NCBI RefSeq assembly: GCF_002304225.1
Contig: NZ_NSLB01000012.1
Span: 1 to 55,558 of the forward strand
Origin: Pseudomonas sp. HAR-UPW-AIA-41
GTDB taxonomy: Bacteria > Pseudomonadota > Gammaproteobacteria > Pseudomonadales > Pseudomonadaceae
DNA length: 55,558 nucleotides
Direction: 5' to 3'
The notes below the pieces were generated by a model, which worked only from the letters and a program-made list of their open reading frames with translations, ran no database searches and was not told where the DNA came from. Positions 53,979 through 55,558 of this stretch are shown one piece after another. How positions within the stretch are numbered: position 1 is the stretch's first letter; each line of letters opens with the position of its first letter. A program made the position numbers and the translations under genes.

Positions 53979-54076
53979 GTGTTCTCCCGGGCTTTTATCC
54001 CGCCGTGTAACCTCGATGGAGGTCGCCGACTCTCGGACCAGCCACCTGCCGGGTGAGGCAGGCCGGAACCCTAGTC
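53979..54076 (-). promoter_or_regulatory. Guanidine-I (ykkC) riboswitch, copy 2
   Basis: Same conserved string as copy 1 on the minus strand: GACTAGGGTTCCGG, a GCCTGCC/GGCAGGT hairpin, CTGGTCCGAGAG, a GACCTC/GAGGT hairpin, ACACGGCGGGATAAAAG and CCCGGGAGA. The hairpin arms differ from copy 1 but remain paired (compensatory change), which supports function. Confidence 0.95.
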
Positions 54077-54128
54077 GGCTATTGCGATCATCCTGTCAGA
54101 CAATCTTTTCCCTGTTTAATCAGTGATT

Positions 54129-54144
54129 TGCGAGGATCGTGCCA
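54129..54144 (-). promoter_or_regulatory. Sigma-54 (RpoN) promoter, copy 2
   Basis: TGGCACG-N4-TCGCA on the minus strand with the invariant GG and GC correctly spaced, and the same single departure from consensus as copy 1. The predicted start is near 54118, about 42 bases before the riboswitch core. Confidence 0.75.
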
Positions 54145-54199
54145 AGACCCCTTTATGCCATGGAAGTGTGATACGCATGGCGTCTGCCACTGGCCGGTT

Positions 54200-54244
54200 G
54201 CACTGCGATGGGGAGGCGGGCGGGTGGGAGCGCTGTTGTGGTGC
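54200..54244 (-). promoter_or_regulatory. Pair of NtrC-like enhancer boxes, copy 2
   Basis: GCGCT-N5-GGTGC (54230-54244) matches nine of ten positions of the NtrC palindrome; a degenerate GCACT-N5-GGGGA (54200-54214) lies 30 bases closer to the promoter. Their centres fall near -119 and -89, the same places as in copy 1. Confidence 0.6.
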
Positions 54245-54246
54245 GC

Positions 54247-55014
54247 TCAGGCCTTGAGCCAGCGCTGACGCAGCTGGCTGCTGCAGATGTCCACCAGCAG
54301 GACCAGGGACAGCATGGCCAGGATCACCGTGGCGGCCTGGGCTTCCTGGAACAGGCTGAGGCTGACGTAGAGCATCTGCCCCAGACCACCGGCGCCGACA
54401 AAACCCAGCACGCTGGCCATGCGGATGTTGTTCTCCCAGCGGTACAGGCTGTAGGCCAGCAACTGCGGCAGCACACCGGGCAGGGTGCCGTAGAGGAAGG
54501 CGGTCAGGCGTGAGCCGCCGGCCAGGCGAATGGCTTCGGCCGGTTCCGCCGGGGTGTTCTCCAGTGCTTCGGCAAACAGCCGGCCAAGCACGCCGGCGGT
54601 GTGCAGGGCCAGCGCCAGGGTGCCGGCATTGGGGCCGAGGCCGGCGGCCAGCACCATGAGGGCGGCCCACACCAGCTCGGGGACCGCGCGCAGGGCGTTG
54701 AGCAGCAGGCGGGCCAGGGCTTCGGCGACATGACCGAAACGACCGGCTGCCGGCAGGGCAATCAGCAGGCCGGCGAGGGCGGCGAGCAGAGTGCCGAGGG
54801 CCGACATAGCCAGGGTTTCCAGAGCGCCGCGCAGGATGCTTTGGAGATAGGCGCCGGACAGGTCCGGTTGCAGAAAGCGCACGGCGTACTGACCCATCTG
54901 CCCCAGGCTTTGCGCACTGAACAGGCCGGCCAGATCCAGTTGCAGATAGGCAAAGGCAGCAATCACTCCGGTCATGACGGCCAGCAGCAGGCCCAGGTCG
55001 AGCAGGCGCTTCAT
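54247..55014 (-). CDS. phnE: PhnE-type phosphonate ABC transporter permease (second permease)
   Basis: A 255-residue inner-membrane permease with about six helices, starting MKRLLDLGLLLAVMTGVIAAFAYLQLDLAGL. It shows the PhnE-like loop ALRAVPELVWAALMVLAAGLGPNAGTLALALHTAGVLGRLFAEALENTPAEPAEAIRLAGGSRLTAFLYGTLPGVLPQLLAYSLYRWENNIRMASVLGFVGAGGLGQMLY, the permease motif of phosphonate/phosphite importers. The ATG at 55014 overlaps the upstream permease stop as ATGA. It is separated from the guanidine genes by their regulatory region, so it is probably the last gene of a separate phosphonate-type operon. Confidence 0.9.
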   Translation of the reverse strand: MKRLLDLGLLLAVMTGVIAAFAYLQLDLAGLFSAQSLGQMGQYAVRFLQPDLSGAYLQSILRGALETLAMSALGTLLAALAGLLIALPAAGRFGHVAEALARLLLNALRAVPELVWAALMVLAAGLGPNAGTLALALHTAGVLGRLFAEALENTPAEPAEAIRLAGGSRLTAFLYGTLPGVLPQLLAYSLYRWENNIRMASVLGFVGAGGLGQMLYVSLSLFQEAQAATVILAMLSLVLLVDICSSQLRQRWLKA

Positions 55015-55558
55015 TGCCGCCTCCCGCGCAGCAGGCGGCTGAGGGCATCGGCCAGCAGAACCAGGGCGAGGAAGGTCAGCAGCAGGCTGGCCACTTCGTT
55101 GCCGGCGAACATGCGCATCGACAGGTCCATCTGCTGGCCCAGACCGCCGGCGCCGACGAAGCCCATCACCACCGAGGCGCGGATGGCGCATTCCCAGCGG
55201 TACACGGTGTACGACAGCAGCTCACCGGCGGCATTGGGCAGCGTGCCGTAGCAGAAGGCCGCCAGGCGCCCGCTGCCGGCCAGCAGCAGAGCGCGGGTGG
55301 GTTTCTGGTCCACCGACTCGAAAATTTCCGCATAGACCTTGCCCAGCATGCCGCTGTAGGTGATGGCGATGGCCAGTACCCCGGCGGTGGGGCCGAGGCC
55401 GACGGCACGAACGAACAGCAGCGCCCAGACAATCTCCGGCACGCTGCGCAGAACGATCAGCAGGCCGCGTACCGGCCAGCGCAGGGCCTGGGCCCAGGGC
55501 GCCGGACGACCGCCACGCGGCAGGGCCGACAGCGACAGGGTGCGACTGGCCAGCAGCG
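55011..55558 (-). CDS. phnE: PhnE-type phosphonate ABC transporter permease (first permease), truncated by window edge
   Basis: The frame is open to the window end, so the N-terminus is missing. About 181 C-terminal residues are visible, including VRGLLIVLRSVPEIVWALLFVRAVGLGPTAGVLAIAITYSGMLGKVYAEIFESVDQKPTRALLLAGSGRLAAFCYGTLPNAAGELLSYTVYRWECAIRASVVMGFVGAGGLGQQMDLSMRMFAGNE, the same PhnE loop as its downstream partner. The paired permeases suggest a heterodimeric channel. The binding protein and ATPase genes are expected just outside the window. Confidence 0.9.
   Translation of the reverse strand, partial: LLASRTLSLSALPRGGRPAPWAQALRWPVRGLLIVLRSVPEIVWALLFVRAVGLGPTAGVLAIAITYSGMLGKVYAEIFESVDQKPTRALLLAGSGRLAAFCYGTLPNAAGELLSYTVYRWECAIRASVVMGFVGAGGLGQQMDLSMRMFAGNEVASLLLTFLALVLLADALSRLLRGRRQ

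Larger units (their letters stand above)
53923..54246. other. 324-base regulatory region upstream of binding protein 2
   Basis: No coding sequence. In minus-strand order it holds two NtrC-like boxes (54230-54244 and 54200-54214), a sigma-54 promoter (54129-54144), a predicted start near 54118, the guanidine-I aptamer (53979-54076) and a 56-base stretch to the start codon. The layout repeats that of copy 1. Confidence 0.8.

Overview
The window is GC-rich, densely coding gammaproteobacterial chromosome, almost certainly from a Pseudomonas sensu lato. The order holD-like/rimI, carbonic anhydrase, tRNA-Met, ychF, pth, rplY, prs, tRNA-Gln, ispE, lolB, TPR lipoprotein, hemA, prfA, prmC, moeB, murI, pagL, photolyase matches, as I remember it, the conserved Pseudomonas block around PA4660-PA4679. 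I see no insertion sequence, prophage, CRISPR array or rRNA operon, and I cannot fix the species.

Layout. 1-6441 (+): 5'-truncated holD-like gene and rimI; a flavin amine oxidase with a secernin-type (C69) hydrolase; then beta-carbonic anhydrase, an EamA exporter and an isocitrate/isopropylmalate-dehydrogenase-family enzyme in one overlapping string. 6456-13458 (-): tRNA-Met, ychF, pth, rplY, prs, tRNA-Gln, ispE, lolB and a TPR lipoprotein. 13629-18955 (+): hemA-prfA-prmC-moeB-murI, then pagL. 19009-27817 (-): a YkgJ protein and a nine-gene, gapless operon (DUF523/DUF1722, MerR, photolyase, NTF2-like, SDR, FAD oxidoreductase, DUF1365, Cfa-type methyltransferase, DUF2878). Its promoter carries two perfect TGTACA-N12-TGTACA operators, which points to the LitR/PplR-type light response. 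28042-30515 (+): an AMP-phosphorylase-like enzyme coupled to a second PRPP synthase. 30535-42557: housekeeping and signalling genes (chemoreceptor, HerA-like ATPase, Mqo, a periplasmic binding protein, GST, tRNA-Gly, rsuA with a DUF2157/DUF4824/CWC string, and a diguanylate cyclase).

42642-54244 (-) is the most interesting part: a guanidine-assimilation locus whose genes are usually labelled for urea. It encodes allophanate hydrolase, a urea/guanidine carboxylase, two DUF1989 proteins (carboxyguanidine deiminase subunits) and an ABC importer with two paralogous binding proteins. Each binding-protein gene has its own upstream module in the same order: two NtrC-like boxes near -119 and -88, a sigma-54 -24/-12 promoter, then a guanidine-I (ykkC) riboswitch. 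This suggests that nitrogen limitation starts transcription and guanidine then licenses expression. One deiminase subunit gene carries an apparent single-base deletion. The window ends in two overlapping PhnE-type permeases, the outer one truncated by the window edge.

Starts were chosen by overlap with the upstream gene, ribosome-binding sites and family N-termini. Motif and family calls come from reading the sequence and from memory of the families; no search was run.
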